Notes: generated from the letters alone by a model not told the origin. A stretch of DNA of 6,609 nt from an uncultured Bacteroidota bacterium (GCA_937934705.1 CALGYY010000063.1:1-6609), one strand, 5' to 3'; counted from the first letter of the stretch, positions 1 to 5,036 are shown. Program-made: numbers and translations.

Positions 1-32
1 GCGTCCGCCAGTTGGCGGAGCTAGCGTACTTG
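1..32 (+). pseudogene. tRNA-Pro D-arm relic at window edge
   Basis: Two blocks match the intact tRNA-Pro that follows: CAGTTGGC at 9-16 equals 56-63, and CTAGCGTACTTG at 21-32 equals 63-74. Together they represent the D arm and the start of the anticodon arm. Between and around the blocks extra bases create a perfect hairpin (4-19), and after position 32 the sequence no longer follows the tRNA. I read it as the remains of another tRNA-Pro copy, disturbed by a palindrome as the copy at 437-519 is. The window starts inside it, so its 5' part is unseen. The match is short, so confidence is moderate. Confidence 0.5.
4..19. repeat. 16-nt palindrome in D-arm relic
   Basis: TCCGCCA at 4-10 and TGGCGGA at 13-19 are perfect inverted repeats with a 2-nt spacer GT. 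The right arm contains the tRNA D-loop bases GTTGGC, so the hairpin is built partly from tRNA sequence. It differs from the TCCCGACAC palindromes found in the second tRNA relic. It may be a dispersed genomic repeat; only a genome-wide count would show this. Confidence 0.6.
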
Positions 33-43
33 ATAAAGAATAT

Positions 44-117
44 CGGGGCGTGGCGCAGTTGGCTAGCGTACTTGCATGGGGTGCAAGGGGTCGGAAGTTC
101 GAGTCTTCTCGCCCCGA
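44..117 (+). tRNA. tRNA-Pro (anticodon GGG)
   Basis: All arms of a 74-nt cloverleaf can be drawn. Acceptor CGGGGCG (44-50) pairs with CGCCCCG (110-116), with discriminator A117. The D stem is GCGC (53-56) with GCGT (66-69) around loop AGTTGGCTA. The anticodon stem is CTTGC (71-75) with GCAAG (83-87), loop ATGGGGT, anticodon GGG at 78-80. The T stem is GGAAG (93-97) with CTTCT (105-109) around TTCGAGT. The C1-G72 pair and A73 are the known identity features of bacterial tRNA-Pro. The next bases are CTA, so CCA is not encoded and must be added afterwards. A terminator follows at once. The tRNA reads CCC (and, by wobble, CCU) proline codons. Confidence 0.95.
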
Positions 118-127
118 CTAGAAAGAC

Positions 128-163
128 AAGGGTTTCAGAAGGTTCTGGGACCCTTTCTTTTTT
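128..163 (+). terminator. Intrinsic terminator of tRNA-Pro
   Basis: Bases 128-139 pair with 144-155 in a 12-bp stem (two G-U pairs) closed by loop AGGT, followed by a T-rich tail CTTTTTTT from 157. It begins 10 nt after the tRNA ends and should stop tRNA transcription before the GIY-YIG gene. The same hairpin recurs at 530-566 with one loop change. Confidence 0.85.
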
Positions 164-196
164 CTGGTTTAAACATAGTGTAAACAATTTGAAATA

Positions 197-451
197 ATGT
201 ACTTCGTTTACATCCTTGAATCGGAAACCACCGGAAAGTTATATATCGGCCAAACTGACGATCCGGACAAGCGATTAAATGACCACAACCGGGGAGCAAG
301 TCCGTATACCAAAAACAAAGGTCCATGGAAGCGGATATTCCTTAAAGAATTTCCGACTCGCTCAGAGTCACTTGCTTTTGAAAAAAAAATCAAGTCTTGG
401 AAAAATCCCCACAGGATAAAAGCAATGATAGCCGGAGGCGCAGTTGGCTAG
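197..451 (+). CDS. Small GIY-YIG nuclease domain protein
   Basis: This 84-residue protein is almost entirely a single GIY-YIG domain of the small stand-alone type (UPF0213-like). Visible motifs are VYIL at 4-7 with Tyr5, LYIGQT at 15-20, Arg26 in KRL, His30, and Glu62 in FEKKIK, matching the family's catalytic Tyr/Tyr/Arg/Glu arrangement. The expected role is metal-dependent DNA strand cleavage; a role for these stand-alone proteins in the cell is not established. Start ATG at 197 is supported by the motif lying at residues 2-7, as is usual. Residues 81-84 (GAVG) and the TAG stop are read from a second copy of the tRNA-Pro D arm (437-451), so the gene's end is not its own. It lies 33 nt after a strong terminator, and I see no convincing promoter; expression may need terminator read-through or be very low. 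A truncated second copy begins at 589. Confidence 0.85.
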   Translation: MYFVYILESETTGKLYIGQTDDPDKRLNDHNRGASPYTKNKGPWKRIFLKEFPTRSESLAFEKKIKSWKNPHRIKAMIAGGAVG

Positions 452-455
452 CGTA

Positions 456-476
456 TCCCGACACGGAGTGTCGGGA
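456..476. repeat. 21-nt palindrome replacing anticodon arm
   Basis: Arms TCCCGACAC (456-464) and GTGTCGGGA (468-476) are perfect inverted repeats around GGA. The insertion lies exactly between tRNA position 26 and the variable loop. It is, apart from one base, the reverse complement of the palindrome at 490-510. Confidence 0.85.
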
Positions 477-489
477 GGGTCGGAAGTTC

Positions 490-510
490 TCCCGACACTC
501 TGTGTCGGGA
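490..510. repeat. 21-nt palindrome in T arm of tRNA relic
   Basis: Arms TCCCGACAC (490-498) and GTGTCGGGA (502-510) surround TCT. With the palindrome at 456-476 it can form either two short 9-bp hairpins or one long 21-bp hairpin (one G-T position) with a 13-nt loop of tRNA-derived sequence. The paired, inverted layout resembles REP doublets (REPINs) of other bacteria, although no link to that family is shown here. Confidence 0.85.
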
Positions 511-529
511 TCGCCCCGACTAGAAAGAC

Positions 530-566
530 AAGGGTTTCAGACGGTTCTGGGACCCTTTCTTTTTTT
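530..566 (+). terminator. Duplicate of the tRNA-Pro terminator
   Basis: Bases 530-541 pair with 546-557 around loop CGGT, followed by a run of seven T (560-566). Segment 511-578 repeats 109-175 with one substitution (A140 to C542, in the loop) and one extra T. The stem is fully kept, although the tRNA before it is broken. Confidence 0.8.
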
Positions 567-588
567 CTGGTTTAAACAATTGGGCAAA

Positions 589-657
589 ATGTATTACGTT
601 TACATCCTCCTCAAAAAAGGCACGAGAATCAACCGCAACAATAATATCAGCAGATAA
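589..657 (+). pseudogene. Truncated second GIY-YIG gene (5' fragment)
   Basis: The ATG at 589 begins MYYVYIL, closely matching MYFVYIL of the gene at 197, and both follow the same terminator. Similarity ends at about base 609; the remaining 15 codons (LKKGTRINRN and on) show no YIG motif, Arg or Glu. The frame stops at TAA 655-657. It is the stub of a duplicated nuclease gene cut by a later insertion or deletion, and the next gene begins on its stop codon. Function is not expected. Confidence 0.75.
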
Positions 658-1220
658 TGAAAACCTATCAGTTGTTAATCACACTTCGTGGCGTTCAACC
701 GAAGATATGGAGGCGGCTCCTTGTTGATCCCCGGACTACTATGGCCGACTTTCATCTGATCCTTCAGACCACCTTGGGCTGGACCAATTCTCATTTACAT
801 TCCTTTAATGTGGGCCGGAAGGAATATGCACCGGTGGACTTTGAAATGGATGGGACGAATGACTATGCTGGCCTCAAGCTGAACAAGCTGTTGCTGAAAG
901 AGGGTCAGAAAATGACCTACGTGTACGACATGGGGGATTTCTGGGAGCATGATATCCTGCTGGAAGCCATTATTCAGGACGATCCCGCGGAGGTATTGCC
1001 CAGGTGCATAGCCGGGAAAAGAAGCAGCCCGCTTGAAGACAGCGGCGGCGCTCATGGGTATATGGAATTATTGAAGGCGGTCGGGAATCCGAAACATCCG
1101 GAATACGAGGAAATCTCAGAATGGGCGGGCAATTTTGATCCGGAGTTCTTTGATATGGCTATGATAAACGCCATGCTTCAGGAAGAAGATTTCGGATGCA
1201 TTGATCCGGACTTGTTATGA
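657..1220 (+). CDS. Plasmid pRiA4b ORF-3-like family protein
   Basis: The 187-residue product has the length and motif order of the pRiA4b ORF-3-like family. It opens with YQLLITLRGVQPKIWRRLLV (4-23), followed by LGWTNSHLHSF (40-50), YVYDMGDFWEH (88-98), then CIAGKRSSPLEDSGG (117-131) with HGY, and WAGNFDPEFFD (156-166). No signal peptide or membrane segment is seen, so it should be cytosolic. The biochemical role of the family is unknown; members are common on plasmids and in accessory regions. The ATG at 657 shares its A with the TAA of the GIY-YIG stub, and the family N-terminus begins at residue 4, which supports this start. The gene is complete and shows no sign of decay. It runs convergently toward the AbiE toxin gene, 94 nt away. 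Confidence 0.9.
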   Translation: MKTYQLLITLRGVQPKIWRRLLVDPRTTMADFHLILQTTLGWTNSHLHSFNVGRKEYAPVDFEMDGTNDYAGLKLNKLLLKEGQKMTYVYDMGDFWEHDILLEAIIQDDPAEVLPRCIAGKRSSPLEDSGGAHGYMELLKAVGNPKHPEYEEISEWAGNFDPEFFDMAMINAMLQEEDFGCIDPDLL

Positions 1221-1314
1221 TGGAACTCACGGCATATCGAGAAAGGCATAAATCATCTTCACCTGCCATTCGCACAACGGGCTGGGCGTATGCTTCAATT
1301 GGTTATATCCTTAC

Positions 1315-2157
1315 TCAAATTGACCTTGGAACCACTTTTAAAATTGTCTGTACCACAACGCTAAACTCCAAGCTTTCATCCAGCTTGTTTTTCCTCAGAA
1401 AAGCCTTCCATTGCGTGATGCGGCTCGCATCTGTCGCAAATTCGGGGGTAAAAAGTGAGTGGTCATTATTATAAGTCGTTTCTCTGTTCCCGAATGTTCC
1501 CCGAATTGCTTGCAAGAGAATATCCTGATCAATTTGCTGAGTGGTCAGGATATGATAGACATCGTAGAAGTCTTTCATTCGGCTGTTGGCAACCGAAAGA
1601 CCGATCATAGCTTCAAATTTTTCAGCAATAACGGTTTCAAGAGAATATGCCTGCACAACCGGGGGCTTTGCGTCAAGAAGAAAAGTAGGATATGTCAATT
1701 CAACCGGTGCAGGGATTACAATGTCGCCAAAACCAATGTCGATCTGTATTCGCTGCTCTATCGTGTCAAGTTTTGCTTCGACAAGTAACCGTATTCCCTG
1801 ATACTCATCCTGACCTGCTATTTCTTCAGCAGTTATTGAAGTTGGGTCAAATAACACCGCGTCTGGCAAGTATTCGATCGAACAGATTTCCATGAATGCT
1901 GATTTCAATGCTTCAATCTCATTGGGAATGTTATATCCTAGGAAGTCGATGTCCTTGGTGGGACGGGTTTTCTCCCGGCTGTATGAATAAAGCAGTGCTC
2001 CACCCTTCAGGCAAAAATTTCGGGAATATCGCGAAAGGGATAAGCGAAAAAGCAATCTTTCGTGCAGATAGCGGATAATAATCAATTGAAAAGAAAGATT
2101 TTCTTCCTTTGCAATATTGAGCAATCGGGCGCGGATGGATTTTCCTGTATCTGTCAT
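1315..2157 (-). CDS. abiEii: AbiEii/AbiGii family nucleotidyltransferase toxin
   Basis: This 280-residue protein has the features of the AbiEii toxin of type IV toxin-antitoxin systems, a DNA-polymerase-beta-like nucleotidyltransferase. Motif I is visible as KGGALL (51-56) followed by RPTKDIDF (65-72), where Asp69 and Asp71 should bind metal. A further acidic strand QIDIGFGD lies at 138-145. Later motifs are SLETVIAEKFEAMI (172-185) and RMKDFYDVYHI (193-203), with the conserved lysines and aspartates of the family. Characterised relatives transfer nucleotides to tRNA acceptor ends or otherwise block growth, and some give phage abortive infection. The start overlaps the antitoxin stop as ATGA (2154-2157), implying translational coupling. 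Length is close to normal for the family, and all motifs appear intact. Which substrate this enzyme uses cannot be read from the sequence. Confidence 0.92.
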   Translation of the reverse strand: MTDTGKSIRARLLNIAKEENLSFQLIIIRYLHERLLFRLSLSRYSRNFCLKGGALLYSYSREKTRPTKDIDFLGYNIPNEIEALKSAFMEICSIEYLPDAVLFDPTSITAEEIAGQDEYQGIRLLVEAKLDTIEQRIQIDIGFGDIVIPAPVELTYPTFLLDAKPPVVQAYSLETVIAEKFEAMIGLSVANSRMKDFYDVYHILTTQQIDQDILLQAIRGTFGNRETTYNNDHSLFTPEFATDASRITQWKAFLRKNKLDESLEFSVVVQTILKVVPRSI

Positions 2158-2738
2158 AGCATCACCTGTAGATATTGATTAAGCGTTTTAGAAATCCTCA
2201 GGCTGGAAGCATACTTAAAAAGCTTATCAATGTTTTTGTCTTTTTTTCTGATGTAGTTCTTCATGATCTCACTAAGCACCTCATTACCAACTTTATTACG
2301 GAATTTTACAGCATCACAAATGGATCTCTCCATATCGTACATTCTGATCCTGTCTCCATTTGTATTTATTTTGGTGACACCTAGTTCAAAAGTGGGCACA
2401 TTCCAATAATAGAGTTTGATAGGTGGGTATTCCGGGAGCTTAATCCGTGAAGATTTGGGCATAGCCACATGATACTCTGATGGAATATGTGTAGTAAGCT
2501 CATAATGCGCCCATGCGGTATACATGCAAAAAACACCATCGGGAACAATGTTCGCCACTTCCGGCTCCTGATGAGCAGACGGTGCATCAGCAAGCCTGTA
2601 CAGGCCTCTTTTAACCTTGATCACTTTCCCATCGAGAAGCATCAGCTTAAGCTCATATTTCTCATCGCGGGGTAGGTAACCCGTATTCCTCAGATAACCT
2701 TTATTCTTATTGAAACGCTTAATAAGGGAAGATGCCAT
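2154..2738 (-). CDS. abiEi: AbiEi family antitoxin, DNA-binding
   Basis: The 194-residue product is the expected partner of the downstream toxin. Residues about 10-50 look like a winged helix-turn-helix ending in DGKVIKVKRGLYRLAD, the usual 'G.i..v.rGlY.l' wing. The C-terminal domain contains MYDMERSICDAVK (133-145), the family's 'ER..CD' motif. In characterised type IV systems the antitoxin does not bind the toxin; it counters the toxin indirectly and represses its own promoter through the N-terminal domain. I chose ATG at 2738. A longer reading from TTG at 2756 adds only six residues and would place the start inside the operator and -7 box, leaving no room for a leader. The stop overlaps the toxin start by 4 nt. 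AbiEi sequences are divergent, so the family call rests on the wing, the ER..CD motif and the partner gene. Confidence 0.88.
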   Translation of the reverse strand: MASSLIKRFNKNKGYLRNTGYLPRDEKYELKLMLLDGKVIKVKRGLYRLADAPSAHQEPEVANIVPDGVFCMYTAWAHYELTTHIPSEYHVAMPKSSRIKLPEYPPIKLYYWNVPTFELGVTKINTNGDRIRMYDMERSICDAVKFRNKVGNEVLSEIMKNYIRKKDKNIDKLFKYASSLRISKTLNQYLQVML

Positions 2739-2749
2739 TTTATCAAATT

Positions 2750-2795
2750 TGTCCAAAAATACTGCTTTTACACAAATTAGCAGTGATTTTGGACA
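2750..2795 (-). promoter_or_regulatory. Interrupted inverted repeat, probable AbiEi operator
   Basis: TGTCCAAAA (2750-2758) mirrors TTTTGGACA (2787-2795), and ACTGCT (2761-2766) mirrors AGCAGT (2779-2784). Only the 2-nt steps between the blocks mismatch, giving 17-nt arms around a 12-nt centre. It begins 11 nt before the antitoxin ATG and covers the predicted -7 box. AbiE antitoxins are known to repress their promoters by binding inverted repeats, so this is the likely binding site. That AbiEi binds here is inference from position and symmetry. Confidence 0.75.
2754..2761 (-). promoter_or_regulatory. Predicted -7 box of abiE promoter
   Basis: On the minus strand the bases read TATTTTTG, a full match to the Bacteroidota -7 consensus TAnnTTTG. 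No well-spaced TTTG -33 box is clear. Transcription would start near 2748, leaving a very short leader before ATG 2738. The box lies within the proximal operator arm, so repressor binding would block it directly. Confidence 0.5.
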
Positions 2796-2860
2796 AAAAG
2801 ATGTTACATCTACATGACATACTGATCATTATAGAGATGGTCCTAGTGCTTTTTCTCCTA

Positions 2861-2962
2861 TTACAGGATATGCTTGCCCGCCTCATCCAGCACCTTATTT
2901 TCAAAGCTATCAAGGTAGACCAGGGTACTTATGTTTAAATTTGCATTACCCTGAGGAATCAT
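2861..2962 (-). CDS. Possible small ORF or gene remnant, 33 codons
   Basis: An open frame from ATG 2962 to TAA 2861 on the minus strand gives MIPQGNANLN, then ISTLVYLDSF, ending DEAGKHIL. Codon choice (CTG, GAT, GAG, GCG, GGC, AAG) looks like the coding regions around it, and the frame stays open further upstream into the neighbouring gene's antisense strand. I do not recognise it. It could be the C-terminal remnant of a lost gene upstream of abiEi, a short peptide gene, or chance. An overlapping plus-strand frame (2818-2994) is also open but lacks an ATG. Confidence 0.2.
   Translation of the reverse strand: MIPQGNANLNISTLVYLDSFENKVLDEAGKHIL
2936..2943 (+). promoter_or_regulatory. Predicted -7 box for the exported protein gene
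   Basis: TAAATTTG matches the Bacteroidota -7 consensus TAnnTTTG fully. It lies 43 nt before the ATG at 2987, a reasonable leader length. No clear TTTG element is seen at the -33 position, so the assignment is tentative. Confidence 0.45.
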
Positions 2963-2986
2963 ACTTAACCCATCAATACCATTCTC

Positions 2987-3742
2987 ATGAATAAAAAGTG
3001 CCTGATATTCCTGTTGCTGTTGATTTTGACAGCAGGTTGTCTGAAGTCACAAAATAATGTCGGGATCGGAACAAATACGCCCGACTATCATGCAATACTT
3101 GATCTTCAGTCCACCGAAAAAGGCATACTGATCCCGCGAATGTCAGGTCTGCAGCGTGATAGCCTAGGACTGAATCTGAGCCCCGCACAAAAGGGATTAA
3201 TGGTATTTGACAATGACTCAATCATGTTCTTTTTCTGGAATGGCTTCTCCTGGCAGACCTTCGAAACCGGTCCGATGGGCCCACAAGGGCCTCCTTCAAA
3301 TTCTATTCTTTATGCCGATTTCACTAATACCTCCAACGGAAGCGGGACAAATGAGCAAGTTCTGAAATCATGGATTATGCAGGCAAACACGCTAACCAAC
3401 AATGGAACATGGATAGAAATCGAAGTTCTGATATATTTCGATTTGCTTTTCAGCGGGCCCGGCTATTACAAGCTAAAGGTCGGCGGGATTAGCGTTGTGA
3501 ATAACAGCATTCACCAGAACGGCAGCGTGCACCTGCATTACAAGATGTACCGGATCTCGGGTACAAATCAGAAGATCCTCGGACTCACAAACGACGGTTT
3601 CTCCTGGACAAGTCCTTCCTATTCGGGTAATGTCAGCCTGGATCTTTCGACTGACATTGAGATCCAGGTAAGCGGAACAAACCAGATCTCGGCTCCGGGA
3701 TCCATTACGGTGATGATGTTTACAGTCCGAAAAATTCAGTGA
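2987..3742 (+). CDS. Exported protein, probable lipoprotein with collagen-like stretch
   Basis: The 251-residue product begins with MNKK and a hydrophobic run to residue 16, then LTAGC with Cys18. This is a signal peptide that could be lipidated, though Thr at -3 of the lipobox is not typical. Residues 24-78 follow a pattern common in exported Bacteroidota proteins: NVGIGTNTP, then AILDLQSTEKGILIPRM (36-52), an SPAQKGLMVFD stretch (65-75), and a W..FSW segment. GPMGPQGPP (95-103) gives three Gly-X-Y triplets, a minimal collagen-like linker. Residues 104-251 are rich in alternating polar and hydrophobic residues and look like a beta-sandwich without cysteines. I do not recognise the C-terminal domain; the layout resembles a trimeric fibre or tail-fibre-like head on a stalk, which is inference. 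The predicted -7 box is at 2936-2943. The gene converges on the polysaccharide operon with only 13 nt between stops. Confidence 0.8.
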   Translation: MNKKCLIFLLLLILTAGCLKSQNNVGIGTNTPDYHAILDLQSTEKGILIPRMSGLQRDSLGLNLSPAQKGLMVFDNDSIMFFFWNGFSWQTFETGPMGPQGPPSNSILYADFTNTSNGSGTNEQVLKSWIMQANTLTNNGTWIEIEVLIYFDLLFSGPGYYKLKVGGISVVNNSIHQNGSVHLHYKMYRISGTNQKILGLTNDGFSWTSPSYSGNVSLDLSTDIEIQVSGTNQISAPGSITVMMFTVRKIQ

Positions 3743-3755
3743 GCCGGGAAGCGAA

Positions 3756-5036
3756 TCAGAGGCTGTTCTCTGCCTGCGCTCTGTCAGGGCTCATTCTACC
3801 CCCCTCCCCCGCTGCCTCCCAAATCAGAAGGGTGATCAGGGTAAAGAAATAAACACCATGCTGGCGTTCCAGTATGGATTCACTGGTAAACACCATCAGG
3901 ACGATGAGGATGAAAAACAATGCCTCCGGGATTCTGCGGCAGCGCATCACCCAAAGGACCAGCATTCCGAGAAACAGTAATAAGGCGCCGGTTCCATAGT
4001 TGATACCCTGTGTCAGATATTGGTTATGGGCATTGAAATCCTGATCCGGTGGATAAGTCATGCCTGAGGCGGAATAGCACCCGTTAAGTACGCCCTGGGA
4101 TGCCGCTGATCCGGTCCCGCACAGCCAATGATCCGCAAAAACCTGCAGTCCGCAGCCCATGATCACTGCCCGGCGGGTGATGGTATTCTCCACACCTGAT
4201 CCTCCTGCTGAAAGCCCCGAAAATTCTGCAAAGCGCTCCCTTAGCGGAGGGATCAGCCATACGGAAGAAGCCAGCAGGGCGGCGATCACGAAACCCGCCA
4301 GCAGCCGCTGCCACCAGGGTCGCCCCGAACGCAGCAGCATAAGCACAAAGAGCGCAAGGGCAATGACAAAAGAGATACGGGCTGCAATAACAATTAAGCT
4401 CAATACAATGATGAAGCCTCCGATCAGGCAAAGTATTCTTTCCGTGCGTCCAATGCTTCCTCTGACGGCCCACATGAAGCACAATGCCGCCAGTGCAAAT
4501 GCAGAGGCATAGGTCGGATGCAACTGCGAACGACTTTCGAAAGCAGTGCGCAGCCACCAGGATGGCTGATCAGAGGCAAAGGCATGATGAAAGTCCCCGC
4601 CGGCCAGCATGGCTATGAGGGTGATGAATAAAAGGCTGATCACCGACAATGTAAACACCATCAATGCCTGGCGGTAGCTCCTGAAACCCGATATTTTCAG
4701 AAAAAATGGAAGGATGAGGGGAAGGCAGAGGAGCAGGAGTTTCTTCTCCATTTCGAAACGTATGGCCGGATCTCCCCCGCTGATCAGCCATTCGAGAAAA
4801 TACGGCAGGAAAGGGATCACAAAAACCAGGTTGCGCAGGATTTGTCGCCCCGGAAATGAAGGCTCCGACAGCCATGCCGCCACAGAAAACAACGCCCAAA
4901 ACATAACCAGAATATTCGCCACCTTCGGCGGCAGAAGAGGAAATGTGAATAAAAGGAGAAAGAGCAGAATGCTGACGCCTTTAAGTCCCCTGTTGCGAAC
5001 TGTTCTTCCCGGCCATATGTTGTGCATAGCGTTCAT
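3756..5036 (-). CDS. O-antigen ligase/polymerase family membrane protein
   Basis: The 426-residue protein is very hydrophobic, with about 11-12 predicted membrane segments (for example near 22-37, 67-84, 97-115, 121-145, 172-190, 200-236, 244-262, 346-364, 369-384 and 394-406). The large loop at roughly 263-345 ends in FNAHNQYLTQGINYGTG (334-350), the hallmark of the Wzy_C/WaaL family with its functional His (here His337). An AAR with Arg220 may be the conserved arginine of the family. The enzyme should use undecaprenyl-linked glycan on the periplasmic side, either joining O-antigen to lipid A-core or polymerising repeat units; sequence alone does not decide between ligase and polymerase. The start at ATG 5036 overlaps the upstream glycosyltransferase by 56 nt; ATG 5027 is an alternative, and both precede the first membrane segment at about residue 21. 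No later ATG precedes that segment, so the overlap is real. Confidence 0.88.
   Translation of the reverse strand: MNAMHNIWPGRTVRNRGLKGVSILLFLLLFTFPLLPPKVANILVMFWALFSVAAWLSEPSFPGRQILRNLVFVIPFLPYFLEWLISGGDPAIRFEMEKKLLLLCLPLILPFFLKISGFRSYRQALMVFTLSVISLLFITLIAMLAGGDFHHAFASDQPSWWLRTAFESRSQLHPTYASAFALAALCFMWAVRGSIGRTERILCLIGGFIIVLSLIVIAARISFVIALALFVLMLLRSGRPWWQRLLAGFVIAALLASSVWLIPPLRERFAEFSGLSAGGSGVENTITRRAVIMGCGLQVFADHWLCGTGSAASQGVLNGCYSASGMTYPPDQDFNAHNQYLTQGINYGTGALLLFLGMLVLWVMRCRRIPEALFFILIVLMVFTSESILERQHGVYFFTLITLLIWEAAGEGGRMSPDRAQAENSL

Larger units (their letters stand above)
437..519 (+). pseudogene. tRNA-Pro relic with palindromes in place of arms
   Basis: Bases 437-455 repeat 52-70 of the intact tRNA exactly (D arm), 477-489 repeat 88-100 (variable loop and 5' T stem), and 511-519 repeat 109-117 (3' acceptor strand and discriminator). 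The 17-nt anticodon arm (71-87 in the intact gene) is replaced precisely by a 21-nt palindrome, and eight bases of the T arm (101-108) by a second one. The bases where the 5' acceptor strand should be (429-435, TAGCCGG) cannot pair with CGCCCCG and instead belong to the end of the GIY-YIG gene. There is no anticodon, so it cannot work as a tRNA. It is followed by the same terminator as the intact gene. Confidence 0.8.

Noticed and set aside
12..197. Open frame of 61 codons across the tRNA and terminator
   Set aside because: It runs straight through a perfect tRNA-Pro and its terminator, and no known protein motif is visible; the frame is open by chance.
456..510. CRISPR array from two similar repeats
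   Set aside because: Only two palindromic units with a 13-nt, tRNA-derived spacer are present; there are no further repeats and no cas genes.
437..519. Second tRNA copy as a functional tRNA with unusual arms
   Set aside because: The acceptor 5' strand does not pair with the 3' strand and there is no anticodon loop, so normal function is not credible.
397..588. Upstream extension of the GIY-YIG stub frame through the tRNA relic
   Set aside because: The sequence is the end of the nuclease gene, the broken tRNA, palindromes and the terminator. Only the part from ATG 589 resembles a protein family.
1217..1474. Plus-strand frame after the pRiA4b-like gene
   Set aside because: It overlaps the toxin gene's 3' end for most of its length and shows no recognisable motif; it is probably a shadow.
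2739..2756. TTG start for the antitoxin
   Set aside because: It lies inside the operator and -7 box; ATG 2738 gives a normal family N-terminus.
3736..3790. Shared terminator between the convergent genes at 3742 and 3756
   Set aside because: Only a weak CAGAG/CTCTG stem without a T run is visible, and it lies within the ligase gene's end.
4084..4557. Long alternative frames on both strands inside the ligase gene
   Set aside because: The ligase frame has clear membrane segments and the NAHNQYL motif; the other frames are shadows of its codon bias.
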